A stretch of 64,000 nucleotides of DNA. Origin: JAEUIX01 sp046156035. Lineage in GTDB: Bacteria; Planctomycetota; Phycisphaerae; Phycisphaerales; UBA1924. A program made the translations under genes and the position numbers. Below the pieces are notes generated by a model that was not told the DNA's origin, did no database searches, and saw nothing but the letters and a program-made list of their open reading frames with translations. Positions 47,668-55,658 of this stretch are shown here, piece after piece. Location of the stretch: contig JBJXEW010000028.1 of assembly GCA_046156035.1 (NCBI GenBank), positions 62,001-126,000 on the forward strand, given 5' to 3'. Positions within the stretch are counted from its first letter, which is position 1; every line of letters starts with the position of its first letter.

Positions 47668-48554
47668 GGCTTGGCGGGCTGGTCGGTCCGTATCCATTGG
47701 CCGTCTTTGAACACCCAGTAGCCCGGTGGCACCGCGGCTGGGGCTTGGGGGCGTGCGGCGGTGGGGGTGCTGGGGGTGGCGGCCAGCGGCGCATCCGGCG
47801 CGGGTTGTGGCGCCGGCTGTGGGGCGGGCAGGCTGGGTGGAGGTGTGGCTGGGTCCCAGCCGCCGGGCACCCACGCACCCTCCTTGAAGAGCCAGTACCC
47901 CTCGGGCACCGGCACGTCCGGCGCGGACCGAACCCGCGGCGGCATGGTCAGATCGCTCGTGCCGTCCGCCGCGGTGGGCGCGGACATGGCCGCGGACCAG
48001 GTTGCGGGCGCCCGTTTCTGCGGGCGGTCGGGGTTGTCGGGCGCGTGGGCGGAGTCGAAGGGTGAGGCCAGCAGGGCCCGGACGGGCATGAGGCCCAGGT
48101 CAAACGCGGCCCACATCGGTGCCGCGAACCCCTCGATGATCTCCTGACCGCCGGAGTCTCGGGTTGAAAGGTCCATGGCTGAGTCGGCGGTGGGGTACTC
48201 GCTGCGCTGGCGGGCGAGCGTGTCGGTGGAGGAGAGGGTGAGCGGGGTGTAGGTGGGCTGGTGGGCAGCGCTGTCGAGTGGTACGGAGAAGCGGGCGACG
48301 GCCCAGTGGTCGCGCGAGAAGGAGTTGGCCGCGAGCGACGGTGGGTCGGGCGAGCCCACGCGCGCGGTGCGGATGCCGGTGGGCGTGTCGGGCGTCAGCG
48401 CGGGGAGCGTGGCGCTGTCGCCCAGCGCGTTGGAGTTGTTCTGCGGCGCGAAGCAGCCGGGCAGGGCGCACGCGGCGACGAGCGCGAGGGCGGCGGCGGC
48501 CGGGTGGGTGGTGGGGTGCGTGCTCGGGTGCGGGGCGCGCGAGGCTGCGTGCAT
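47664..48554 (-). CDS. Predicted lipoprotein with duplicated GYWxFKxGxW motif
   Basis: 296 residues from ATG 48552-48554. The N-terminus has a signal with lipobox (ALALVAACALPGC, then FAPQNN). The C-terminal third contains the motif twice: GYWLFKEGAWVPGG and GYWVFKDGQWIRTD, separated by a Pro/Ala linker, like small repeated YXXW-type modules found in cell-surface proteins. The middle (VPLDSAAHQPTYTPLTLSSTD, MWAAFDLGLMPVRALLASP) is unassigned. Probably a lipid-anchored envelope protein. Upstream partner of the rhodanese gene, overlapping by 4 bases; divergent from livH, with 104 bases between. Confidence 0.72.
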   Translation of the reverse strand: MHAASRAPHPSTHPTTHPAAAALALVAACALPGCFAPQNNSNALGDSATLPALTPDTPTGIRTARVGSPDPPSLAANSFSRDHWAVARFSVPLDSAAHQPTYTPLTLSSTDTLARQRSEYPTADSAMDLSTRDSGGQEIIEGFAAPMWAAFDLGLMPVRALLASPFDSAHAPDNPDRPQKRAPATWSAAMSAPTAADGTSDLTMPPRVRSAPDVPVPEGYWLFKEGAWVPGGWDPATPPPSLPAPQPAPQPAPDAPLAATPSTPTAARPQAPAAVPPGYWVFKDGQWIRTDQPAKP

Positions 48555-48658
48555 GATGGCGATGGTACGGCGCGTGCGCGCCCCGCTGGCCCGGTGCGGT
48601 ACACTTCGCACCCGTTGGCCAGCCAGAGGGCTGAAGCGGGGCGAGGGGCCCTTTCCGC

Positions 48659-49588
48659 GTGGCAGATTTCCTTCAGACGCTGATCACCGCCGTGGCCGTG
48701 GGGAGCCTGTACGCGCTGATCGCGCTGGGCTACACGATGGTGTACGGGATCCTGAAGTTCATCAACTTTGCCCACTCGGACATCGTGGTGCTGGGTGCCT
48801 GGATCAGTTACACGCTGGCGGGAAAACTGCTTGCGGGGCAGGCGCCCGGCGAGCCGATTGCGTGGTGGGTGGGCGGCGTGATTCTGGTGGCGGCGATGGC
48901 GGGGTGTGCCCTGGTGGGCTTCACCGTGGAGCGGCTGGCGTACAAGCCGCTGCGCAGGGCGCCGCGGCTGAACGTGCTGATCACCGCCATCGGCGTGAGC
49001 CTGCTCCTTCAGAACACGGGTCAGTTGCGGTGGGTGTTCGGCACACAGCCCGCGTCGATGCCCGCGCTGTTGCCGGATGTGACCTTGGCGACGGTGGCGG
49101 GCGTGAAACTCTCGCTGATCGACGTGGTGATCACCGCGACGGCGGTGGTGCTGATGACGCTGCTGCAGGTGCTGGTGTTTCGGACCAAGATCGGCGCGGC
49201 GATGCGGGCGGTGAGTTTCAACACCGATCATGCCGCGCTGATGGGGATTCCGGTGAACCGCGTGATCTCGATCACGTTCGTGATCGGGACGGCGCTCGCG
49301 GCGGCGGCGGGGTTTTTGATCGCGATGAAGTATCCGGGGTTGAACCCGCCCGCGCACGAGATCTGGGTGCTCTTGGGGCTGAAGGCGTTTGTGGCGGCGG
49401 TGGTGGGGGGGATCGGAAACATTCGGGGGGCCGTGCTGGGGGGGTTTTTGATCGCCACGCTGGAGCAGTTCGGGGCGTTTTACATCAGCAGCAGTTTCAA
49501 GGATGTGTACGTGTTTGCGCTGCTGATCGTGGTGCTGCTGGTGAAGCCGACGGGCTTGCTGGGCACGCCGGTGAGAGAGAAGGTGTAG
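48659..49588 (+). CDS. livH: Branched-chain amino acid-type ABC transporter permease LivH
   Basis: 309 residues from GTG 48659. Hydrophobic, about eight helices. LivH marks: SLYALIALGYTMVYGILKFINFAHSD, the ERLAYKPLRRAPRLNVLITAIGVSLLLQN segment, AMRAVSFNTDHAALMGIPVNRV, ALAAAAGFLIAMKYPGLNP, VVGGIGNIRGAVLGG (EAA-like coupling loop) and VLLVKPTGLLG at the end. It forms the transport channel with LivM. A heptamer array occupies the gap to livM. No binding-protein gene is near. Confidence 0.93.
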   Translation: MADFLQTLITAVAVGSLYALIALGYTMVYGILKFINFAHSDIVVLGAWISYTLAGKLLAGQAPGEPIAWWVGGVILVAAMAGCALVGFTVERLAYKPLRRAPRLNVLITAIGVSLLLQNTGQLRWVFGTQPASMPALLPDVTLATVAGVKLSLIDVVITATAVVLMTLLQVLVFRTKIGAAMRAVSFNTDHAALMGIPVNRVISITFVIGTALAAAAGFLIAMKYPGLNPPAHEIWVLLGLKAFVAAVVGGIGNIRGAVLGGFLIATLEQFGAFYISSSFKDVYVFALLIVVLLVKPTGLLGTPVREKV

Positions 49589-49614
49589 CGGGAGAGTCCT
49601 GGGTCCGTGACTTT

Positions 49615-49649
49615 GTCTGGTGTCTGAAGTCTGGCGTCTGGAGTCTATC
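49615..49649. repeat. Heptamer tandem array in the livH-livM gap
   Basis: Five consecutive 7-bp units with exact phase: GTCTGGT, GTCTGAA, GTCTGGC, GTCTGGA, GTCTATC. It lies 26 bases after the livH stop. There is no obvious inverted partner before livM. Confidence 0.8.
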
Positions 49650-49705
49650 TTCTGTCCGCACTCACCGATCAATCTCGACTCCTCAGGCCCGGCGCGGCGG
49701 GGGCG

Positions 49706-50746
49706 ATGCTGCGCTCGCTGCTGCCGCTAATGGTGATGGTCGCGGTCGCGCTGGTGATGGAACTGGTCGTGTCGCCGGGCGTGGGGAAGTTCTACACGAA
49801 GATCTTCGCCGACATCGCCGTGGCGGTGGTGCTGGCGGTGAGCCTGACGATGGTGAACGGCTTCACCGGGCAGTTCTCGATGGGGCACGCGGGCTTCGCC
49901 GCCGTGGGGGCGTACGCCGGGGCGGGGATCACGTTTTACGGTTCGTTGCTGCTCTGGGGCGAGTACACGGAGCGGACGGGATTCCTGAACGCCGGTGAGT
50001 GGTTGTTTGCCGGTTCGTGCGTGGCGGGGGGTCTGGTGGCCGCGGCGCTGGGGTATGTGGTGGGGTTGCCTTCGCTGCGGTTGCGGGGCGATTATCTGGC
50101 GATCGTGACGCTGGGCTTTGGCGAGATTGTGCGTGTGCTGCTGCAGCAGACCAACGCGCAGATGTACGAGGCTGATGAGGTGCGTGCGGCGGGCGTCGCG
50201 CAGTTGTGGCCGCCACCCTTGGGCGGCGCCCAGGGCTTCAGCGATGTGCCCAGTTACACGAACCTGTTCTGGGCCTTCCTGTTCGCCGGGCTGACGATGC
50301 TGGTGGCGTACCGGCTGAAGCAATCCAGCACGGGGCGGGCGATGCTCTCGATCCGTGAGAACGAGATCGCGGCCCAGAGTTGCGGTGTGAACGCCACGGC
50401 CCTGAAGGTGCGGGCGTTCGTGATCGCGGCGTTCTTCGCGGGGATCGCGGGCAGCCTCATGGCGCACCAGACGGTGCTCAGCCCCAAAGACGCGGGCTTT
50501 CAGAAGAGTTTCGAGATCATCATCATGGTGGTGCTGGGCGGGCTGGGGTCGATCTCGGGCGCGGTGCTGGCCGCCGTGATCCTCACGGCGGTGCAGTTTT
50601 ACCTGCAGGAATACGCCGAGTACCGGATGATCATCTACTCGCTGCTGCTTATCGGCATGATGCTGGTGCGGCCGCAGGGGCTGTTTGGCGTGAAGGAAGT
50701 GTGGGAGTTGCGGCGGCGTGGGCGGCGGGTGGGGGGTGGCGCGTGA
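49706..50746 (+). CDS. livM: Branched-chain amino acid-type ABC transporter permease LivM
   Basis: 346 residues. About ten helices. Marks: LTMVNGFTGQFSMGHAGFAAVGAYAGA, SLRLRGDYLAIVTLGFGEIVRVLL, GRAMLSIRENEIAAQSCGVNATALKVRAFVIAAFFAGIAGSLM and VVLGGLGSISGAVLAA, which is the expected LivM order. The insert around 155-180 (ADEVRAAGVAQLWPPPLGGAQGFSDVPSY) is on the external side. The stop overlaps the livG GTG (GTGA). Confidence 0.92.
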   Translation: MLRSLLPLMVMVAVALVMELVVSPGVGKFYTKIFADIAVAVVLAVSLTMVNGFTGQFSMGHAGFAAVGAYAGAGITFYGSLLLWGEYTERTGFLNAGEWLFAGSCVAGGLVAAALGYVVGLPSLRLRGDYLAIVTLGFGEIVRVLLQQTNAQMYEADEVRAAGVAQLWPPPLGGAQGFSDVPSYTNLFWAFLFAGLTMLVAYRLKQSSTGRAMLSIRENEIAAQSCGVNATALKVRAFVIAAFFAGIAGSLMAHQTVLSPKDAGFQKSFEIIIMVVLGGLGSISGAVLAAVILTAVQFYLQEYAEYRMIIYSLLLIGMMLVRPQGLFGVKEVWELRRRGRRVGGGA

Positions 50747-51549
50747 GTGATGCGCAGCCGCTGCTGGATGTGAACGGGATCGGCATCGCCTTCGGCGGCT
50801 TGAAGGCCGTGCAGGATTTCACCCTGCGCATCCCGCGGGGCGGGCTGCACGGATTGATCGGGCCCAACGGCGCGGGCAAGACGACCGCGTTCAACTTGCT
50901 CACCGGCGTCTACCGCACGCAGACGGGGAGCATCCGGCTGGACGGCGTGCGGACGGACCACCTGAAGCCGCACCAGATCGCCGCGGCGGGCCTGGCGCGC
51001 ACGTTCCAGAACATCCGCCTGTTTGCGGAGTTGACGGTGCTGGACAACGTGCGTGTGGCGTGCCACGTGCGCGGGCACCACGGCCTGGTGGGCACGTTGA
51101 TGCGTCTGCCGGGGCATGTGGGGCAGGAGCGGGCGATGGCCGCGCGAGCGCGGGAGATGCTGGACGTGTTCGGGCTGAGGGATCGTGAGCACGAGCAGGC
51201 GAAGAACCTGCCGTATGGGGATCAGCGGCGTCTGGAGATCTGCCGCGCCTTGGCGACGGAGCCGAAGGTGCTGCTGCTGGATGAGCCCGCGGCGGGCCTG
51301 AACCCGCAGGAGACCGCGGAGTTGGCCCGGTCGATCGTGGCGCTGAGGGATCGGTTCAAGATCGCCATACTGCTGATCGAGCACGACATGGGCCTGGTGA
51401 TGGAGATCTGCGAGCGGATCACGGTGCTGGATTACGGGATCACGATCGCCCACGGAAGCCCGAGTGAGATTCAGGCCAACCCGAAGGTGGTGGCGGCGTA
51501 TTTGGGTGAACCGGAGGAATCGGAGAAGGCACTGGGCACTGGGCACTAG
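50743..51549 (+). CDS. livG: Branched-chain amino acid-type ABC transporter ATPase LivG
   Basis: 268 residues from GTG 50743. Walker A GPNGAGKT (40-47), Q-loop QNIRLF, signature YGDQRRLEICRAL (an atypical LSGGQ reading PYGDQRR, usual for LivG), Walker B VLLLDEPAAGLNP, and H-loop IEHDMGLVM. The last residues (KALGTGH) and the stop codon TAG are encoded by the GGCACTG heptamer array, so the C-terminus ends in repeat-derived sequence. Pairs with LivF as the heterodimeric ATPase. Confidence 0.93.
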   Translation: MSDAQPLLDVNGIGIAFGGLKAVQDFTLRIPRGGLHGLIGPNGAGKTTAFNLLTGVYRTQTGSIRLDGVRTDHLKPHQIAAAGLARTFQNIRLFAELTVLDNVRVACHVRGHHGLVGTLMRLPGHVGQERAMAARAREMLDVFGLRDREHEQAKNLPYGDQRRLEICRALATEPKVLLLDEPAAGLNPQETAELARSIVALRDRFKIAILLIEHDMGLVMEICERITVLDYGITIAHGSPSEIQANPKVVAAYLGEPEESEKALGTGH

Positions 51550-51613
51550 GCACTGGTGCCGGACCGGCGCTCCTCCGCCGCTTGGATTTGAGATTTGTTG
51601 ATTTGAACTTTGA
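51528..51613. repeat. Two heptamer tandem arrays across the livG end and livG-livF gap
   Basis: First array 51528-51555: GGCACTG, GGCACTG, GGCACTA, GGCACTG; the livG stop lies within it at 51547-51549. Second array about 51585-51613: GATTTGA, GATTTGT, TGATTTGA, ACTTTGA, ending ten bases before the livF ATG. The two arrays are unrelated to one another and not complementary. Confidence 0.8.
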
Positions 51614-51622
51614 GTTTTCCGT

Positions 51623-52336
51623 ATGCCCCTCCTCACCGTCTCCAATATCGATGTTTCGTACGGCGCAGTCAAGGCCCTGCGCGGCGTGTCGCTCTCGGTG
51701 GAGCAGGGGCAGATTCTGACGCTCATCGGGTGTAACGGTGCGGGCAAGAGCACCACGCTGCGGGCGGTTTCGGGCATGGTCAAGCCGCGCTCGGGCTCGA
51801 TCCGGTTTGACGGGCAGGAGATTGTCGGTGTGCCGCCGCACGTGCTGGTGCAGCGCGGCTTGGTACACGTGCCCGAGGGGCGGGGGATCTTCGCGAACCT
51901 GACGGTGGAAGAGAACCTGGCGCTCGGTGCGTACACGCGGCACGACACGGCGGGTATCGCGGCGGATCGCGAGATGGCGCTGGGCATTTTCCCGCGTGTG
52001 CGCGAGCGGCTGAAGCAGGTCGCCGGCACGCTCTCCGGGGGCGAGCAGCAGATGCTGGCGATTGCCCGCGGCCTGCTCAGCAAGCCCAAACTGTTGCTGC
52101 TGGATGAGCCCTCGCTGGGCCTTGCCCCGCAACTGGTGCAGACGATCTTTGCGACCATCCGGCAGATCAACGCGCAGGGCGTAACCGTGCTGCTGGTGGA
52201 GCAGAACGCGCACATGGCGCTGCGGGTGGCGCATCAGGCGGTGGTGCTGGAGGTGGGCGCGGTGCGGATGGCGGGCGCGGCGAAGGACTTGGCCCAGAGT
52301 GATGAGGTGCGCAAGGCGTATCTGGGGCACGGCTAG
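51623..52336 (+). CDS. livF: Branched-chain amino acid-type ABC transporter ATPase LivF
   Basis: 237 residues. Walker A GCNGAGKS (36-43; Cys at the second position is the common LivF variant), Q-loop and VHVPEGRGIFANLTVEENL, signature LSGGEQQMLAIARGLL, Walker B LLLLDEPSLGLAP and H-loop VEQNAHMAL. The short length and VGxPPH segment suit LivF. Last gene of the transporter; a nuclease-like gene starts 5 bases after its stop. Confidence 0.94.
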   Translation: MPLLTVSNIDVSYGAVKALRGVSLSVEQGQILTLIGCNGAGKSTTLRAVSGMVKPRSGSIRFDGQEIVGVPPHVLVQRGLVHVPEGRGIFANLTVEENLALGAYTRHDTAGIAADREMALGIFPRVRERLKQVAGTLSGGEQQMLAIARGLLSKPKLLLLDEPSLGLAPQLVQTIFATIRQINAQGVTVLLVEQNAHMALRVAHQAVVLEVGAVRMAGAAKDLAQSDEVRKAYLGHG

Positions 52337-52341
52337 CGGGC

Positions 52342-53199
52342 GTGGAGAGTGGTTCGTCGATGGAGCGACGGGTGATCGAGCCGGGAATGGACACTTTGGC
52401 TACGGGCGGCGGTGGGGCCAGCGCGGGCGAACCGCCAGACGGGGCGACGATTCTCTCGATCGCCGCGGCGGCCCTGCGCGACGAGGAGGCTCGTTGGCAG
52501 GTGGAGCAGGCCGCGCGGGGGCTGGATTCACTCAGCGAGGTCGAGATTCACTCTGTGCTGGCCGCGGGGCTCGCGAACGGGTGCGGTGGCGTGCTGTGCG
52601 AACAGCCGTACCCGGCCCAGTGGCGGGGGAAGAAGGGGCGGCGCAAGGTGTTGCCGGAGGAGAGCGAGCGGCAGAGATGCGATTTGGTGATTGTGCCGCG
52701 CGGGGCGACGGGGCTGGGCGACTCGCTGCGGGAAGCCAGAGCGGTTGAGGCGATCCAGCGAGAAGTGGCGGGCACGTTGTACGAAGGACTGGCAACCCAG
52801 GCACCCCTGGAATGCACACAGGGCACGAGCGGGCCCGGTGCGAAGACGATCGTGGCGCCGGAGGATGCGTACTGGTTGGAGGTGAAGGTGGTGGGCCAGT
52901 ATTGCTACACCCAGGGTGTGCCCGGCCCCAACGGCACCTACGCCAGCGAACTGGTGCGGGGTGTTTCGGCGGACATCCGCAAACTGCGCGATGACCCGGG
53001 CATCGTGCGCTGCGGCGTGCTCATGGTGCTGTTCGCGGCCGACGGCTTTGTGGCCGACAACGACGTGGCGGCCCTCGCCCACCGGTGCTTGGACAAGGGG
53101 CTGCCGCTGCGCTGGCCTCTGCGGGAGCGGGTGGCGATCGTGGACCGGATCGGGAACGGGTTTGCGGAGGTCTGCCTGTTTGAGGTCGCCAAGGCGTAA
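52342..53199 (+). CDS. Unrecognised protein with PD-(D/E)XK-like core
   Basis: 285 residues from GTG 52342; an ATG at 52360 is as likely. No family is recognised. A nuclease-like pattern is visible: a Glu-containing helix (LSEVEIHSVLAAGLANG), GVLCEQPYP, then Asp in ERQRCDLVIVPRG, and after a ~65-residue insert an ExK pair in YWLEVKVVGQYC, followed by a helix-strand (VSADIRKLRDDPGIVRCGVLMVLFAAD). This is the D...ExK arrangement of restriction-endonuclease-like folds; the long insert and lack of a conserved metal His make it tentative. It lies 5 bases after livF, so it may be expressed with the transporter. Confidence 0.6.
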   Translation: MESGSSMERRVIEPGMDTLATGGGGASAGEPPDGATILSIAAAALRDEEARWQVEQAARGLDSLSEVEIHSVLAAGLANGCGGVLCEQPYPAQWRGKKGRRKVLPEESERQRCDLVIVPRGATGLGDSLREARAVEAIQREVAGTLYEGLATQAPLECTQGTSGPGAKTIVAPEDAYWLEVKVVGQYCYTQGVPGPNGTYASELVRGVSADIRKLRDDPGIVRCGVLMVLFAADGFVADNDVAALAHRCLDKGLPLRWPLRERVAIVDRIGNGFAEVCLFEVAKA

Positions 53200-53304
53200 G
53201 CGGGGTTTGGGGTTGCTGGGGGGGTGGTGGAGAGTTGCAGGGAGCGTGCTGCGGGGGAGGCTCCGTGCTTATGCAGCCGGGTGGCGCGTGCCGATACTGC
53301 GGGT

Positions 53305-53685
53305 GTGTCTGCCGATCTGCGTGCCATTTTGAGGCTGGAAGTGCCGGTGATCGTGCTCCTGGGCACGCGCTCGATGCGCCTGGGCGATGTGACCGGCCTG
53401 GCGGCGGGGGCGATCATTGAGATTCCCAAGAACGCCGAGGATGAACTGGAACTGTGTGTGAACAACAAGGTGGTGGGGCTTGGCAAGGCGGTGAAGGTGG
53501 GCGAGAACTTCGGGATCCGCATCACGTTCATTGGCGATGTGCGCAAGCGGATTGAGGCTCTTGCTGGAGGTGGCGATGCGGGCCGCCCGCCCCCGGCAAG
53601 CGAATCGGTTGAACAGCCTGCCGCGGCCGGGGCGACGGGCACGGGCGTGGCGGACGAGCAGCCTGTGCTGGCCGGGCAGGCGTAG
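53305..53685 (+). CDS. FliN-like motor switch protein (SpoA domain)
   Basis: 126 residues from a GTG at 53305 (GTG 53281 is another candidate). One SpoA/FliMN C domain: AILRLEVPVIVLLGTRSMRLGDVTGLAAGAIIEIPKNAEDELELCVNNKVVGLGKAVKVGENFGIRITFIG, with the typical strand pattern and L-D-L-like ending; the tail (residues ~80-126) is Pro/Ala/Gly-rich. In flagellates FliN forms the C-ring switch; here no other flagellar gene is in the window, so it may be a remnant, part of a distant set, or a type III-like component. It is convergent with the HDOD gene, 18 bases apart. Confidence 0.8.
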   Translation: MSADLRAILRLEVPVIVLLGTRSMRLGDVTGLAAGAIIEIPKNAEDELELCVNNKVVGLGKAVKVGENFGIRITFIGDVRKRIEALAGGGDAGRPPPASESVEQPAAAGATGTGVADEQPVLAGQA

Positions 53686-53703
53686 AACAACGTGCAGCGG
53701 GCC

Positions 53704-55653
53704 TTATGCCGCCATCGCCCGAGGCGCTTCGGCGGTGGGCCGGGCGAGTTCGCCCATCTCGCGCAGGAGGCGGTTCAGGCCCAGCGGGAGGGTGGCCTGG
53801 CGCACGGCGCGGTTGCCCAGCACGCCTGCGGCGAAAAGGCAGGCCTTGCTGTTGCCGACCACGAGAATGGGGAGCGGGCCCGCCGGGCTGGTGGCTTCAC
53901 CAAGCCGCTGCGCGGCCTGGCCAAGCAGGCTCATCGCACCGACGCGCTCGCCCGCGGCGCACACGCGGAGGATGATGAGGTTGGGCTTCTCGGGCGGCGT
54001 CTCGCCCTGAAGTTTGGCGAACATCATGGAGAGGGGCTCGGTGGCGGGGTTCAGGGCAAGCACCAGGGCGCGTGTGTGGCCCAGGCGCGCGCGGACGGAG
54101 TCCACATAGGTTTGGCGGGACGCGCCCGCGTGCATGAGCATGTTGGTGCGCAGGTCGGCCAGGTCGTCCACGGTCTTGGCGCAGATCTCTGCCACGCGGG
54201 CGGGGTCCAGGCGCAGGTGCTCGACACAGTCGTCGATGGGGTAGAGCACCTCGCTGCCGCTGCTGCCCATGAGCAGGGCGTGGGCCAGGCGGTTGGCGAG
54301 GGCGAGCGCGATCACGTCGTCGGCCGCGCGGGGGTTGGTGGCCTTGACCGAGCCCACGCTGAGGTGGTGGAGCGAGACGGGGGCGATGATGCTGGCGGGG
54401 AACTTCCAGTGGCGGAGCAGGCGGTCGGTGATGTCGGCGTGGTTCATGAGGAGCAGACGCGATTCGACCATCTCCAGGGGCAGTTCCAACCGTTCGGCGG
54501 CCTCGACCACCTTGGGGTAGTGGTCGGGGAGCTGCTCGGCAAAGAGCACGCGCCCGAGGTCGTGCAGCAGGCCCGCGGTAAAGAGCGTGTCGCAGACTTC
54601 CTTGGGCCGCCCCGCGGCCTGCGCCAGGCGCATCGCCAGAATCGCCGATGCGGCGGCGTGCTCCCAGAACCAGTCCGGACGGATTGCGCCGGAGACGGGC
54701 GCGGAGCCGAAGGCATCGAGGATCGCCACGCTGAGGACGGCGGAGCGGATCTGGTCGAGCCCGATCCGCGAGACCGCTTTCGCGACGCTGTCCACATGGT
54801 CTCCACGCGAGTAGAGCGAGGAGTTGGCTATCTTGAGAATGCGCAGCGACAGGGCTTGGTCCTGCCGGATTGCGCCGGCGATGGTCTGCACCGATGAGCC
54901 GGGCCGTTCCAGCAGCCTCAACACCTGCTGCGCGGCGGGCTTGATGGCGCGCACGCTCACGGTGTCTGCCAGCATGGTTTCGAGGAGGTCCGAGCGCGCG
55001 ATCATGGGCTTGAGCGACTTGAGCAGTTCCATGCCGCGCTCGACGGACATGGGCGCGGAGCCCTCTGTGAAGGTTGGCAGGGTCCACGGCTCGATCACGA
55101 CGCGAGCGGCCGCCGGGGCCGGCTGGTGCGTGGCGGTGGGCGGCGCGGCTGTGCCGACCTGGGCCGGTACTGCGCCCAGAGGCAGGGGGTGGGAGGGCGC
55201 GTGGGGCTGGGCCGCCGGGGCCGGGGAGGCGTGGGAGGCGTGGGGGGCGTGGGGGGCGGGTGCATGTGCCGGTGCCGCGGGCGGTGCGGCCGCGAGCACC
55301 TTCTGCACGTGCGCCACCAGCGCGGGCGCCCAGTTGCCGCTCTTGATGACGATGCCCTGCACGCCCAGGCGGAGCACGCGTTGCACCACATCGCGCAGGG
55401 GCGTGGCCGTGACCATCAGCACGCGCGTGCGTGCCAGCGCCTTGGTGGCCCGGATCGAGGCGAGGCAGGTGGTGCCGTCTTTGTCGGGCATCTCCAGATC
55501 GAGCAGCACGATGTCAACGGGCTGTTTCAGGAGCGCGGCCAGCCCCTCATCGGCGGAGGCCGCGGCGGTGACGGTGTGCCCGGCCTTGGCCAGCACACGC
55601 TGGATGAGGGTGCGGATGTCCGCCGAATCGTCGATGAGAAGCACGTTGCCCAT
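53704..55653 (-). CDS. Response regulator with REC and HDOD domains
   Basis: 649 residues. REC domain 1-120: VLLIDDSADIR, phosphoacceptor D52 in VLLDLEMPDKDG, Thr/Ala in MVTATPLRD, Lys in GIVIKSG. A His/Ala/Pro-rich linker (about 121-185) follows. The HDOD domain covers about 200-400: SLKPMIARSDLLETML, SLRILKIANSSLYSRG, AGLLHDLGRVLFAEQLPDHY, MNHADITDRLLRHW. The C-terminal 180 residues are unassigned (LNPATEPLSMMFAKLQ, VGNSKACLFAAGVLGNRAV). HDOD proteins couple signals to c-di-GMP or other outputs, exact role unknown. It lies 5 bases after the hybrid kinase gene, so they are likely a cognate pair. Confidence 0.88.
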   Translation of the reverse strand: MGNVLLIDDSADIRTLIQRVLAKAGHTVTAAASADEGLAALLKQPVDIVLLDLEMPDKDGTTCLASIRATKALARTRVLMVTATPLRDVVQRVLRLGVQGIVIKSGNWAPALVAHVQKVLAAAPPAAPAHAPAPHAPHASHASPAPAAQPHAPSHPLPLGAVPAQVGTAAPPTATHQPAPAAARVVIEPWTLPTFTEGSAPMSVERGMELLKSLKPMIARSDLLETMLADTVSVRAIKPAAQQVLRLLERPGSSVQTIAGAIRQDQALSLRILKIANSSLYSRGDHVDSVAKAVSRIGLDQIRSAVLSVAILDAFGSAPVSGAIRPDWFWEHAAASAILAMRLAQAAGRPKEVCDTLFTAGLLHDLGRVLFAEQLPDHYPKVVEAAERLELPLEMVESRLLLMNHADITDRLLRHWKFPASIIAPVSLHHLSVGSVKATNPRAADDVIALALANRLAHALLMGSSGSEVLYPIDDCVEHLRLDPARVAEICAKTVDDLADLRTNMLMHAGASRQTYVDSVRARLGHTRALVLALNPATEPLSMMFAKLQGETPPEKPNLIILRVCAAGERVGAMSLLGQAAQRLGEATSPAGPLPILVVGNSKACLFAAGVLGNRAVRQATLPLGLNRLLREMGELARPTAEAPRAMAA

Positions 55654-55658
55654 AGGTG

